Positions 7,930 through 16,560 of a stretch of DNA of 64,000 bases are shown in pieces (the first letter of the stretch is position 1; the number at the start of each line of letters is the position of its first letter). Under the pieces are notes generated by a model, which was given only the letters and a program-made list of their open reading frames with translations, had not been told where the DNA came from and ran no database searches. Source of the stretch: Allosphingosinicella sp042666435 (GTDB taxonomy: Bacteria; Pseudomonadota; Alphaproteobacteria; Sphingomonadales; Sphingomonadaceae); contig NZ_JBHTDC010000001.1 in assembly GCF_042666435.1 (NCBI RefSeq), forward strand, positions 1,364,001 through 1,428,000, in the 5' to 3' direction. Position numbers and translations under genes: made by a program.

Positions 7930-9174
7930 ATGTCCCGTCTCGACACGCGCGAAAAGCTCGCCATCCTGGCCGATGCCGCCAAGTATGACGCGAGCTGCTC
8001 CTCGTCGGGTACGAAGCGCCGCGACAGCCGCGGCGGAGCCGGGCTGGGCTCCACCGAAGGAATGGGCATCTGCCACGCTTACGCGCCGGACGGCCGCTGC
8101 ATTTCGCTGCTGAAAATCCTGCTCACGAACAGCTGCATCTTCGACTGCCATTATTGCATCAACCGCAAGAGTTCGAACGTCCGGCGCGCCCGCTTCACAA
8201 CGGAGGAGGTCGTCCGGCTGACACTCGCTTTCTACAAGCGTAACTATATCGAGGGCCTGTTCCTCTCCTCGGGGATCATCCGCTCATCAAACTATACGAT
8301 GGAGCAGATCGTCGAGGTGGCGCGGTCGCTGCGCGAGGATCACGATTTTCGCGGCTACATTCACCTGAAGAGCATTCCGGACGCCGACCCCGAACTCGCC
8401 CGTCAGGCGGGCCTTTTTGCCGACCGCGTGTCGATCAACGTGGAGCTGCCGACCGAAGCGGGTCTGAAGCGCCTGGCACCCGAAAAGGATGGCGGGCGGA
8501 TCGAAGGGGCGATGAAGAGCATGACGGCCTCGATCGCCGAAGCCAGCGATTCCCAGCGTCGCTTTCGCAATGCTCCAGCCTTCGCGCCGGCCGGTCAGTC
8601 CACGCAGATGATCGTCGGCGCCGACGAAGCGAGCGACGGCGACGTCATCCGCCGCGCCAGCAGGCTTTACGACCGCTTCGCTCTGAGGCGCGTTTATTAT
8701 TCGGCTTTTTCGCCCATTCCAGACGCTAGCCTCGTGCTGCCCCTCAAGCGCCCGCCGCTGATGCGCGAGCACCGGCTTTACCAGTCCGACTGGCTGATGC
8801 GCTTTTATGGCTTCAAGCCGGCGGAGGTGGTGGAGGCGACCGACCCGGCGGGCATGCTCCCCCTCGACATCGATCCCAAGCTCGCCTGGGCGCTCCGGTT
8901 TCGCGAGCAATTCCCGGTGGATATCAACCGCGCGCCACGGGAGATGCTGCTGCGTGTGCCCGGCCTCGGAGTGAAAGCGGTCGACAATATCCTTGCGTCG
9001 CGCCGTTGGCGGCGCCTGCGCCTCGACGATGTCGCGCGGCTTACCGTCTCCGTCCGGAAGCTGCGGCCGTTCATCGTCGCGGAAGACTGGCGCCCCACCG
9101 CCCTCACCGAGAGAGCCGACCTGCGCCAACGCCTCGCCCCGCCGGTGGAACAGCTGGAGCTGTTCGCCGCTTGA
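7930..9174 (+). CDS. Putative DNA modification/repair radical SAM protein (TIGR03916 type)
   Basis: 414 residues. The radical SAM cluster motif CxxxCxxC is at Cys69, Cys73 and Cys76 (SCIFDCHYC), followed by the TIM-barrel core; a helix-hairpin-helix-like DNA-binding segment is near the C-terminus (REMLLRVPGLGVKAVDNIL). The overall pattern matches the SplB-like family that is found next to uracil-DNA glycosylase-like proteins, and the next gene is exactly that, seven bases downstream. The chemical reaction is unknown for the family; a role in repairing or modifying bases is inferred from the partner. Confidence 0.9.
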   Translation: MSRLDTREKLAILADAAKYDASCSSSGTKRRDSRGGAGLGSTEGMGICHAYAPDGRCISLLKILLTNSCIFDCHYCINRKSSNVRRARFTTEEVVRLTLAFYKRNYIEGLFLSSGIIRSSNYTMEQIVEVARSLREDHDFRGYIHLKSIPDADPELARQAGLFADRVSINVELPTEAGLKRLAPEKDGGRIEGAMKSMTASIAEASDSQRRFRNAPAFAPAGQSTQMIVGADEASDGDVIRRASRLYDRFALRRVYYSAFSPIPDASLVLPLKRPPLMREHRLYQSDWLMRFYGFKPAEVVEATDPAGMLPLDIDPKLAWALRFREQFPVDINRAPREMLLRVPGLGVKAVDNILASRRWRRLRLDDVARLTVSVRKLRPFIVAEDWRPTALTERADLRQRLAPPVEQLELFAA

Positions 9175-9181
9175 GGAGGCT

Positions 9182-10627
9182 ATGCGGACTGTCTGCCTTT
9201 CCCACGAGGAGGATTTCGAAGGCTGGCGCGATGCCGCGCGCTCCCTCGCTTTGGCCCGCGTCCCAGCGTCGGACGTGACCTGGCAGGTCGGCACCGGCGC
9301 CCATGACCTGTTCGCCGACGAGGCGGTGCGGGACGCATTCGACTCACCCACCTTTTCCGTACCGCGCCCGTTCGTGGAGCTCGCCGGCTCGGTCATCTGC
9401 CATTCGAACCCGGAGCGCTTCTCCCTCCTATATGCGATGCTGCTGCGCCTGCACGCCAACCCTCGCACGCTCGAGGATGCGGCCGATCCTCTACTGCGGC
9501 GCCTTGAAGCCATGGCCAAGGCGGTGCGGCGCGACATGCACAAGATGCGGGCCTTCCTCCGCTTCCGCGAAGTCGAGACCGACGCCGGCCCGCGCTTCGT
9601 TGCCTGGTTCGAGCCCGAGCATCATATCGTTCGCGCCAATGCGGGCTTCTTCGTCCGTCGCTTCGCCGCGATGCGCTGGTCCATCCTGACGCCCGAGCTT
9701 TCCATCCACTGGGACTTGGAAGCCTTGGCCGAGGGGCCCGGCGCTACCCGCGACGATGCTCCCGCGGACGATCCGATCGAGGAGGTCTGGCAGACCTATT
9801 ACGCCTCGACCTTCAATCCCGCGCGCCTGAAGGTCGGCGCGATGCTGAAGGAGATGCCGAAGAAATATTGGAAAAACATGCCCGAGACGGCGTTGGTCGG
9901 AAAGTTGATCGCGGGAGCGCAGGCGCGCGAGTCGGAGATGGTGGCGAAGTCGAAAGCGAAGCTGACCGGGCCGGAGCAAGCCGGCCTCGCCGCCGCCGAC
10001 GCGGTCGAGCGGCGCCTCCAGCCCGGCGGCAACGCGCTCGCCGCCTGGGAGGCGATTCTTGCTGAGGCCAAGGGCTGCACCCGCTGCCACCTACACGAAT
10101 GTGGCACCCAGACCGTGTTCGGAGAAGGGCCGCTCGATGCCCGCATCCTGTTCGCCGGCGAGCAGCCGGGTGACCAGGAGGATATCGCCGGCCGCCCCTT
10201 CGTCGGCCCCGCCGGCCAGCTTTTCGACAAGGCGCTTGCCGAGGCCGGCATCGACCGGGCCGCCACCTACGTCACCAATGCGGTCAAGCACTTCAAGTTC
10301 GAGCGGCGCGGCAAGCGCCGCATCCACTCCAAGCCCGACGGCCCCGAAATCGCCGCCTGCCGCTGGTGGCTGGAGCAGGAACTGGCGCTGGTCCGGCCGC
10401 CGCTCACCGTCGCGCTCGGCGCCACCGCCGCCCGCTCGCTCTTCGGCAAGGTGGTCACCATTTCCGCCACGCGCGGCAAGGCGCACAGGCTGGAGGGTGG
10501 CGGCGAGACCTGGGTCACCGTCCACCCAAGCTTCCTTCTCCGCGTCCGCGACGACCGCGAGGCCGAATATGCCCGCTTCGTCGAAGACCTCCACAGGATC
10601 GGCGAGCGGGCGAAGGCGCTCGCCTGA
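9182..10627 (+). CDS. UdgX-family uracil-DNA binding protein fused to TIGR03915/DUF4130 domain
   Basis: 481-residue two-domain protein. Residues about 1-250 are the TIGR03915 (DUF4130) module. Residues about 285-480 are a family-4-like uracil-DNA glycosylase with GEQPGDQED at 326-334, cluster cysteines at 299, 302 and 393, and the KRRIH loop at 378-382. In UdgX that histidine (His382 here) attacks the deoxyribose and forms a covalent adduct with uracil-containing DNA; this is known biochemistry for the family and the residue is conserved here. GAGGAGG precedes the ATG. Forms an operon with the radical SAM gene upstream. Confidence 0.92.
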   Translation: MRTVCLSHEEDFEGWRDAARSLALARVPASDVTWQVGTGAHDLFADEAVRDAFDSPTFSVPRPFVELAGSVICHSNPERFSLLYAMLLRLHANPRTLEDAADPLLRRLEAMAKAVRRDMHKMRAFLRFREVETDAGPRFVAWFEPEHHIVRANAGFFVRRFAAMRWSILTPELSIHWDLEALAEGPGATRDDAPADDPIEEVWQTYYASTFNPARLKVGAMLKEMPKKYWKNMPETALVGKLIAGAQARESEMVAKSKAKLTGPEQAGLAAADAVERRLQPGGNALAAWEAILAEAKGCTRCHLHECGTQTVFGEGPLDARILFAGEQPGDQEDIAGRPFVGPAGQLFDKALAEAGIDRAATYVTNAVKHFKFERRGKRRIHSKPDGPEIAACRWWLEQELALVRPPLTVALGATAARSLFGKVVTISATRGKAHRLEGGGETWVTVHPSFLLRVRDDREAEYARFVEDLHRIGERAKALA

Positions 10628-10647
10628 TGCATCGCGCGTGAGACAGT

Positions 10648-10676
10648 CCACCCGCCGGCGTGGAGCCGGCGGGTGG
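10648..10676. terminator. Strong hairpin between convergent genes, candidate bidirectional terminator
   Basis: Perfect 12-base stem (CCACCCGCCGGC against GCCGGCGGGTGG) with a five-base loop, placed 21 bases after the udgX-fusion stop and 8 bases after the stop of the convergent RTX gene. No T-tract follows on either strand, so termination by this hairpin is an inference from its position and strength. Confidence 0.55.
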
Positions 10677-10683
10677 CGAGGCT

Positions 10684-12066
10684 TCAGAAGATGAAGTCGG
10701 CGGCAACGGGCGCCGCAGCATTCACCAGGAGGATCTGGAAGTCGAAGGCGCCGTCGCTGTCGCTATCGACATCGATCAAGGTGTTGGCGCCCGAGGCGCT
10801 GGTCTCCACGTCGCCGATGTCGATGCCATAGGCGCTGAGGTCGATGCGGTCGGTACCCGATGCGAAATCGAGGATTCTGTCCGCGCCCGGATTGCCCGAG
10901 AAGGCGAACGTGTCGCTGCCCAGGCCGCCGAGGAGCGAATCGCTGCCCCGTCCTCCGCTCAGCCGGTCCTCGCCGCCGCCGCCGACGAGAAAGTCGGCCT
11001 TGGCGCCGCCAATCAGTTCGTCGTCGCCCAAGCCGGCGTTGATGTAGGTGGGTCTGGCGCTGGCGCTGTCGTCGACCGTGTCTTCGCCGCTGGTTCCAAG
11101 TCGAACGACCTCGAACCGGCTGCCGCGTGCGGCGCCGCTCGCCAGATCGCGGACGTCGAAGGTCATGCCGGGCGCGGCGAGGAAGGAAATGCCTTCGTCG
11201 TCGTAGCGGCTGACCGGCCCGGCAAGGGCGCCGGCGCTTTCCGCCTGGAGCCGGACGGCGAGGCCCGCATCCTGGTTCGTCATGCTTCCGCCGTCGCGCG
11301 CATGGCCGTTGCCGACCTCGGCGCTGGTGAAGGTGAGCCTGACCTGCCCCGGCGCGCCGAGGAGAATCACGGTGTCGTTCCCGGCCCCGAGATTGACCGA
11401 GTCGGCGCCGTCTGCCCCGGCAATGTAGATCGCCCTGTCATTGCCGCCGCCGCCCGATATGCGGTCGTTTCCGGGCGCGCCGACGATAAGATCGTCGCCG
11501 CCGCCTCCCCGGATGATGTCGTTGCCGGCGCCTCCGACCGGATGATCGTCGCCCCTCCCGCCGGTGATCCGGTCATCGCCGAGGCCGGCATTGATGTAAA
11601 AGAACTCGCTCTGTCCGCTATAGTCGTACCTATCGGCGCCGCTGGTGCCGAGCGTCACCACGTCGAACGTGTTTCCGCTCTCCGCGCCGGATACGTCGCG
11701 AATGTCGAACTTTACCGTTTCCGACACCGTCCTGAAGGTGATGCCCTCATCGTCGAAACGGCTGACCGGGCCGAACAAGGCGCCCGCGCCGTTCTCGGCC
11801 TGAAGCCGGATGGCGAGACCGCCATCCTGGTTCGGCATCATGTTGCTGTCGTTGGTATTGCCGTTGCCGACCTCGAAGCGGGTCAGGGTAAGCCTGATCT
11901 GGCTCACCGAAGGGCCGGAGCCGATGACGACCCGGTCGTTGCCGGCGCCGAGATTCTGGATGATCGGGCCGTCGTGCAGGATGTTGAACCTGAACAGATC
12001 GTTCGCCTCGGGCTCGGCTTGCGATGCCGCGTTCCGAGCTTTGGTGCGAATGGGATAGTTTGCCAT
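10684..12066 (-). CDS. RTX-type calcium-binding repeat protein with internally duplicated module
   Basis: 460 residues rich in Gly/Asp with hemolysin-type nonapeptide repeats (for example AGLGDDRITGG, GGAGNDIIRGG, GGRGSDSLLGG). The protein is two tandem copies of one module, at about 38-208 and 226-385: each has an AGND stretch, a EVGNGxxxD strand region, NQDxGLAxRLQAE, GPVSRxDDEGI, then VxLGTSG, INAGLGDD and RTX repeats. The C-terminus is a beta-rich tail ending in hydrophobic residues, as in type I secretion substrates. There is no signal peptide. The start at 12066 has AAAAGGAG upstream. Probably secreted and Ca2+-dependent; no enzyme domain is seen and no type I exporter is in the window. 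Confidence 0.85.
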   Translation of the reverse strand: MANYPIRTKARNAASQAEPEANDLFRFNILHDGPIIQNLGAGNDRVVIGSGPSVSQIRLTLTRFEVGNGNTNDSNMMPNQDGGLAIRLQAENGAGALFGPVSRFDDEGITFRTVSETVKFDIRDVSGAESGNTFDVVTLGTSGADRYDYSGQSEFFYINAGLGDDRITGGRGDDHPVGGAGNDIIRGGGGDDLIVGAPGNDRISGGGGNDRAIYIAGADGADSVNLGAGNDTVILLGAPGQVRLTFTSAEVGNGHARDGGSMTNQDAGLAVRLQAESAGALAGPVSRYDDEGISFLAAPGMTFDVRDLASGAARGSRFEVVRLGTSGEDTVDDSASARPTYINAGLGDDELIGGAKADFLVGGGGEDRLSGGRGSDSLLGGLGSDTFAFSGNPGADRILDFASGTDRIDLSAYGIDIGDVETSASGANTLIDVDSDSDGAFDFQILLVNAAAPVAADFIF

Positions 12067-12213
12067 GTCGTCGCTCCTTTTCCCGCGAGAATGTGCCGTT
12101 CGCGCCGACGCCAACGGGAAGGCGCCGCACCTCTTACTGGTGCGCGCCGCGACGATCTCGCCGCAACACAGGCGACGTTATGAATCGGTGATGGAAAGGT
12201 GATATTCGCGCCG

Positions 12214-13806
12214 CTAGGCCGGATTCGCTCCGCGCCGGTAATCCGGCAGGGTCCTGGTGGCGCGCCAATAATCTTCAAGACCCGTCGCCTGAAGCAGGCG
12301 AGCGAAGCGCGGTTCGTCTCGAAGCGGCGCCGTCTCGGGCATGAACAAGGGCTGGGTGTACCGTCTGTCGTAAGGGCCGGGCGGCGGCACCGGCGGCCCC
12401 GATCCTTCCTTCGCGCCCAGATAATAACGCTCGAGCCCGTCGAGGGCGAGGTCGGGGCGACCGAGCAGCACGAACACAGGCGCCGTTCCCAAAATGCTCT
12501 CGACGCCATGTACTGTCTGCTCGCGAAACTCGGCCAGGCTGGCCGCGACATCCGTCGCGTCCCGTTTCTCCACCGCCCGGGCCAATGTGAGCCGAGTCTC
12601 GATCGCCTTCGGCCCGAGATTGTCCGGCTGCGTCTCCGGGTCCAAGACGAACGCGGCCGCCGAAGCGGGGCGGCCGTTGGACAGGAGGAAGCGGAACTTG
12701 AGGTTCCACAGGGGATAATGAGCGGGCCACCGCTCGACGGCCGCGTCCAGCACCGTCTCCGCTTCCTGGAGCCGGCCCAAGCTCCACAACGCGCGCGCGT
12801 GGGTGATGTGGGGGATCGGGATGAAGGGCTCGATCTCGAGCTGCCGCTCGGTATGCGCGATGCCGTCGCGCCAGCGCCCGACCTCGTAGCGGATGATGCC
12901 GAGCTGGGCCTGGACGAACCAATGGTCGGGATAGCGCTCGCCGAGCCGTCGCAGGTCGGCCTCCATCCAGTCCCAGTTCCGGAAATAGGGCTTGATGACG
13001 ACGAGCGCGACCTGGGCGTCGGCGTTGTCCGGATCGAGCGCCAGGGCCCGCCGCGACGCCGATTCGATGAGGCCGGGGAGGCTGCCCATCTCGCCCTCCG
13101 CATAACCTTCCAGGATATGCCGGTAGGACAAAGCGAGCCCTCCCCAGGCATCCGCATAAAGCGGGTCGATCTCGGTCGCCTGCGTGAAGAAGGAGACCGC
13201 CTGCCGGACCTGCTCGGGCACGCCCTGGCGCTGCGCGATCTGACCGCGGCGGTAGAGTTCCAGCGCCTCGGGATGCGGCTGGTGCCGCCGGTTGCGGTCC
13301 CAGATGAACAGCCCGCCGGCCGCCACGGCGACGCCGGCGGCGACACTCGCGCCGATGACCCGCCGGCGCGATGGGCGCGCCGACGGGTCCGCTGCCGGCC
13401 CGCTTTCCCGTGACGGTGGAATCGATGTCTCCGGGGCCGTCGATCCGCCGGGTACGACCATCCTGTATCCGACCTTGGTGATCGTCTCGAGCTGGAACGA
13501 ATCCATGCCGAGGTCGGTCGCCGTCTGTCGAATGATGGAGATGACGCGGTTGATCGCATTCTCGCCGACGATGCGCCCGCCCCAGCAGCGGTCGATCAAC
13601 TCGTCGCGCGAGATGACGGAACCCTTGGCCTCGGCGAGCACGACCAGCACCTGCATGACCCGGGGTTCGAGCGTCTCGCTTCTGCCGTCGCGGATCAGCT
13701 GGCGCGTGGACGGATGGACCTCGACGTCGCCGAGGCGGAAGGGCGGCACATCCGCCAGGTTGACGGGATCCCCGGCCCCTCTCCTGGCCCGCACCATCGG
13801 CACCAC
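12214..13806 (-). CDS. Membrane-anchored winged-helix regulator with TPR-like periplasmic domain (CadC-like)
   Basis: 530 residues. An OmpR/CadC-type winged-helix DNA-binding domain occupies about 20-118 (LEPRVMQVLVVLAEAKGSV, ELIDRCWGG, INRVISIIRQ), followed by a Pro/Ser linker, one transmembrane segment at about 149-168, and a C-terminal domain of helical TPR-like repeats (WGGLALSYRH, AHTERQLEIEP). No receiver domain is present, so it probably senses a periplasmic or envelope signal directly, as CadC and ToxR do. Its nearest same-strand neighbour downstream is the RTX gene, which is a plausible target but this is inference. Start may also be the second ATG at 13797. Confidence 0.82.
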   Translation of the reverse strand: MVPMVRARRGAGDPVNLADVPPFRLGDVEVHPSTRQLIRDGRSETLEPRVMQVLVVLAEAKGSVISRDELIDRCWGGRIVGENAINRVISIIRQTATDLGMDSFQLETITKVGYRMVVPGGSTAPETSIPPSRESGPAADPSARPSRRRVIGASVAAGVAVAAGGLFIWDRNRRHQPHPEALELYRRGQIAQRQGVPEQVRQAVSFFTQATEIDPLYADAWGGLALSYRHILEGYAEGEMGSLPGLIESASRRALALDPDNADAQVALVVIKPYFRNWDWMEADLRRLGERYPDHWFVQAQLGIIRYEVGRWRDGIAHTERQLEIEPFIPIPHITHARALWSLGRLQEAETVLDAAVERWPAHYPLWNLKFRFLLSNGRPASAAAFVLDPETQPDNLGPKAIETRLTLARAVEKRDATDVAASLAEFREQTVHGVESILGTAPVFVLLGRPDLALDGLERYYLGAKEGSGPPVPPPGPYDRRYTQPLFMPETAPLRDEPRFARLLQATGLEDYWRATRTLPDYRRGANPA

Positions 13807-13959
13807 CCCCTTTTATCGCGGCGGCGATTATAGCGTGAGGCCGTTGTCGGCGCCATGGACAGAAAGAGCGGACCGAAAACCATCTCGGATCGTGCGCGGC
13901 CGCTGGCGCAAGCGGCGCGGCAGGTGCATGAACCGGCCTGACCAGACAGGGAGAGGGAT

Positions 13960-14337
13960 ATGGCCAAAGTGACGGGGCTCGGCGGCATCTTCTACAAGGT
14001 CGCGGATCCGGAAGCGACGCGGGCCTGGTATCAGGAGACGCTCGGCATCGGCGGCGAGTGGGGCGCGGTCTTCCCCTGGCAGGCGGACGAGGCCGAAGCC
14101 TACAGCCTGTTCTCGCCGTTCAAGGTCGCGACCGATTATTTCGATCCGAGCGCCGCCGGGTTCATGGTCAATCTCCGCGTCGACGACCTCGACGCCTTCC
14201 TCGTCGGCCTGAAGGCCAAAGGCGTGGACATCCTCGGCACCCAGTACGAGGAATATGGCAAGTTCGCCTGGATCATGGATTGCGACGGCATCAAGATCGA
14301 GCTGTGGCAGCAGATCGGACCCGCACCCGCCGCCTGA
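13960..14337 (+). CDS. VOC superfamily (glyoxalase/bleomycin resistance-like) protein
   Basis: 125 residues forming two beta-alpha-beta-beta-beta modules (GLGGIFYKVADPEATRAWYQ and FMVNLRVDDLDAFL) ending in FAWIMDCDGIKIELWQQ, where the last glutamate is the usual metal ligand. AGGGAGAGGGATATG gives a clear start. VOC proteins include lyases, dioxygenases and resistance proteins; nothing here identifies the substrate. It converges on the ABC permease gene with four bases between the stops. Confidence 0.85.
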   Translation: MAKVTGLGGIFYKVADPEATRAWYQETLGIGGEWGAVFPWQADEAEAYSLFSPFKVATDYFDPSAAGFMVNLRVDDLDAFLVGLKAKGVDILGTQYEEYGKFAWIMDCDGIKIELWQQIGPAPAA

Positions 14338-14341
14338 GCCT

Positions 14342-15565
14342 TCAGGCCCTCGACCGGAGCGGACCAAGGGCGGTCGGCCCCGATCCCGATTTCATGACGT
14401 TGCGCCGGAACAGGCCGGCGGCGAGCTTCAGCGTCAGCCACACCCACAAGGCCTGCCAGCCGATCGCGAGCGCATGAGTCCACAGTTCCGGCGTCTGCGC
14501 GGCGCGGGCGATCATGGCGAGCGGCGAGCTGAACGGGAAGACCGCCGCCAGGATGGCGACGAGGCTGTTGAACGGTCCCACCGCGAAGGATGCAAGCAGG
14601 AAGATGAGGATCTGGGCGACGGTGACCGGCATCGACAGCGTCTGCACCTCGCGCACCGACGAGGCCTGCGATCCGATGCCGAGGAACAAGGCGCCCAGCA
14701 GCAGATAATTGGCGGCGTAATAGATGAGGACGAGCAGGACGAAGAGCGGCCACCCCACCGCCGGTTGCGGGAGCGCGAACGCCTCGGACGGCCACAAGGT
14801 GAGCCCGAGGATCGCAGCCGAGGCCCATACCGCGATGCCGACCAGCGACACCGCCAGCATCGCTACCAGCTTGCCCAGGAAGATGGCGTCCACGGGCACC
14901 GCTGCCGCCAGCACCTCGATCACCTTGTTCGATTTCTCCTCGATCAAATTGGAGAGGAGCATGCCGGCGAGGAATACGGTGAGCATGAACAGCAAAAGCT
15001 GTCCGCCCCGCGCGGTGACGGCGCGCGAAGCCGCGAGCGAGCCCGCCGATTCTTCCACCTTGACGAACTCGATCTCCAGCGGCGGCGGCACCGCTCCGGC
15101 GCGGTCGAGCGCGCGGCGGTGGCGCGCCTCCTCGACGATCAGGGTGATCTGCTCGCGTATCGCGCCGGTCTCGCTGACCGCGCCGGTGAGCCGGGGGCGG
15201 GCGACGCCGCCGGTCATGACCGCCAAGATGCGCTTGTCGCGGGAGCCGAGCAGGTCCGCGATCTGCGCCTCGAGGACATAATCGGGCTCCGCCCGGACGA
15301 GCACAGGCAATTCGTCCGCGCCGAAGGCCGGCGCCAGCCGGGCGCGGGCGGCTTCCATTTCGCCGAACTCCGCCTGGCTCGCGATTACCGAGACCGTCGA
15401 GCGCATGTCCTGCCGAGCCATCCGTTCGCTGAGGTTGCCGAATAGGATCGAGATGCCGATGATGAGCAGCGGTCCGACCAGGAAGAGCAGAAACGTCTTC
15501 GAAAAGACCGTGGCGGTGAAATCCCGCCGTCCAATCACGAAGGCGGATTCGAGAAGTCTGGTCAT
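14342..15565 (-). CDS. ABC-2 type transporter permease (NatB-like)
   Basis: 407 residues: one N-terminal transmembrane segment (FLLFLVGPLLIIGISILF), a large extracytoplasmic domain, then a cluster of five to six segments in the C-terminal half, including the typical TLSMPVTVAQILIF region. The topology is that of NatB/ABC-2 permeases. The start overlaps the stop of the ATPase gene by four bases (ATGA), so both subunits are made together. Family members export sodium, drugs or lipids-linked compounds; the substrate here is not identified. Confidence 0.88.
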   Translation of the reverse strand: MTRLLESAFVIGRRDFTATVFSKTFLLFLVGPLLIIGISILFGNLSERMARQDMRSTVSVIASQAEFGEMEAARARLAPAFGADELPVLVRAEPDYVLEAQIADLLGSRDKRILAVMTGGVARPRLTGAVSETGAIREQITLIVEEARHRRALDRAGAVPPPLEIEFVKVEESAGSLAASRAVTARGGQLLLFMLTVFLAGMLLSNLIEEKSNKVIEVLAAAVPVDAIFLGKLVAMLAVSLVGIAVWASAAILGLTLWPSEAFALPQPAVGWPLFVLLVLIYYAANYLLLGALFLGIGSQASSVREVQTLSMPVTVAQILIFLLASFAVGPFNSLVAILAAVFPFSSPLAMIARAAQTPELWTHALAIGWQALWVWLTLKLAAGLFRRNVMKSGSGPTALGPLRSRA

Positions 15566-16524
15566 TCCGCCGCCTCCCTTGCCTCTTCCGGCCCGGTATC
15601 CATCTGCCGCGCCGCCGCTTCGCCGGCGATGGCGACGAAGGCATCGTGGAGGCCAGGCCGTTCGATCGACAATTCCTCGATGCCGGCGCCGCCGTCGATC
15701 AATGCCTTCAGGAGCGGCTCGATGCCGCTTTCGGGAAGCTCGAACTGCCAGACTCCGCCAACGCGTATCTCGGCGTCGTGCGGGAGCGCCCCCCGCCAGA
15801 CGCCGTCGGCGGCCCGGGTGCGCAGCCGCACCTGCGGCCGAAGCCGCTCGCGCGCCTCCGAAACCAGCCCTTCGAAGCGCAGCCTGCCGGCGGCGATGAT
15901 GGCGATGCGCTCGCACAGCCGCTCGGCATGGGCGATGACATGGGTCGAAAAGATGATGGTCGCGCCATCCGCCGCTTCCTCGCGAATCAGATGTTCCAGC
16001 CGTCCCTGGTTGATCGCGTCGAGGCCGGAAAAAGGCTCGTCGAGGACGATCAGGCGCGGGCGGTGGACGATAGTGCCGAACAGCTGGACTGTCTGCGCCA
16101 TGCCCTTGGACAGGCTCCGGATCGGCTTGTCGATATAATCGCCCATGCCGTTGTCGGCGAGCAGGCCTTCGGCGCGCGTCCTGCCGATATCGAGCGGGAG
16201 GCCGCGCAGCGCGCCCATGAACGCGATGGCGTCACCGGCGGTCATCGCCGGATAGAGGCCGCGCTCCTCCGGCAGATAGCCGACGATGCGCGCCGCCTCC
16301 ATCGGCCGCTCGTGGCCGAGCAGGGTGCGGTGCCCGGCATCGGGATCGATGATGCCGAGCAGCATCCGCAATATGGTGGTCTTGCCGGCGCCATTGGGGC
16401 CGAGGATTCCGTATATGCTGCCGGCGGGAACGGCGAGGTCGATGCCGGCGACGGCGCTCTTTCCGTCAAAGGCCTTGATGAGACCCTTCGCCTCGATCGC
16501 GAACCCAGCCGCCATTTTTGCCAT
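15562..16524 (-). CDS. ABC transporter ATP-binding protein (NatA-like)
   Basis: 320 residues with Walker A GPNGAGKT, a signature reading LSKGM in place of LSGGQ (usual in the NatA branch), Walker B LIVLDEP and the switch histidine in STHV. The C-terminal 100 residues form the extra domain of this subfamily. The first ATG is directly against AAGGGGG, so the second ATG at 16515 may be the true start. It forms a two-gene operon with the permease. Confidence 0.9.
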   Translation of the reverse strand: MAKMAAGFAIEAKGLIKAFDGKSAVAGIDLAVPAGSIYGILGPNGAGKTTILRMLLGIIDPDAGHRTLLGHERPMEAARIVGYLPEERGLYPAMTAGDAIAFMGALRGLPLDIGRTRAEGLLADNGMGDYIDKPIRSLSKGMAQTVQLFGTIVHRPRLIVLDEPFSGLDAINQGRLEHLIREEAADGATIIFSTHVIAHAERLCERIAIIAAGRLRFEGLVSEARERLRPQVRLRTRAADGVWRGALPHDAEIRVGGVWQFELPESGIEPLLKALIDGGAGIEELSIERPGLHDAFVAIAGEAAARQMDTGPEEAREAAE

Positions 16525-16560
16525 CCCCCTTAGCTTTCAATGTGGTAGCGGGTTGCCGCG

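Noticed and set aside
10660..12183. 507-codon plus-strand frame over the RTX gene
   Set aside because: It is the complement of the Gly/Asp repeats; the minus frame gives clear RTX nonapeptides and a Shine-Dalgarno.
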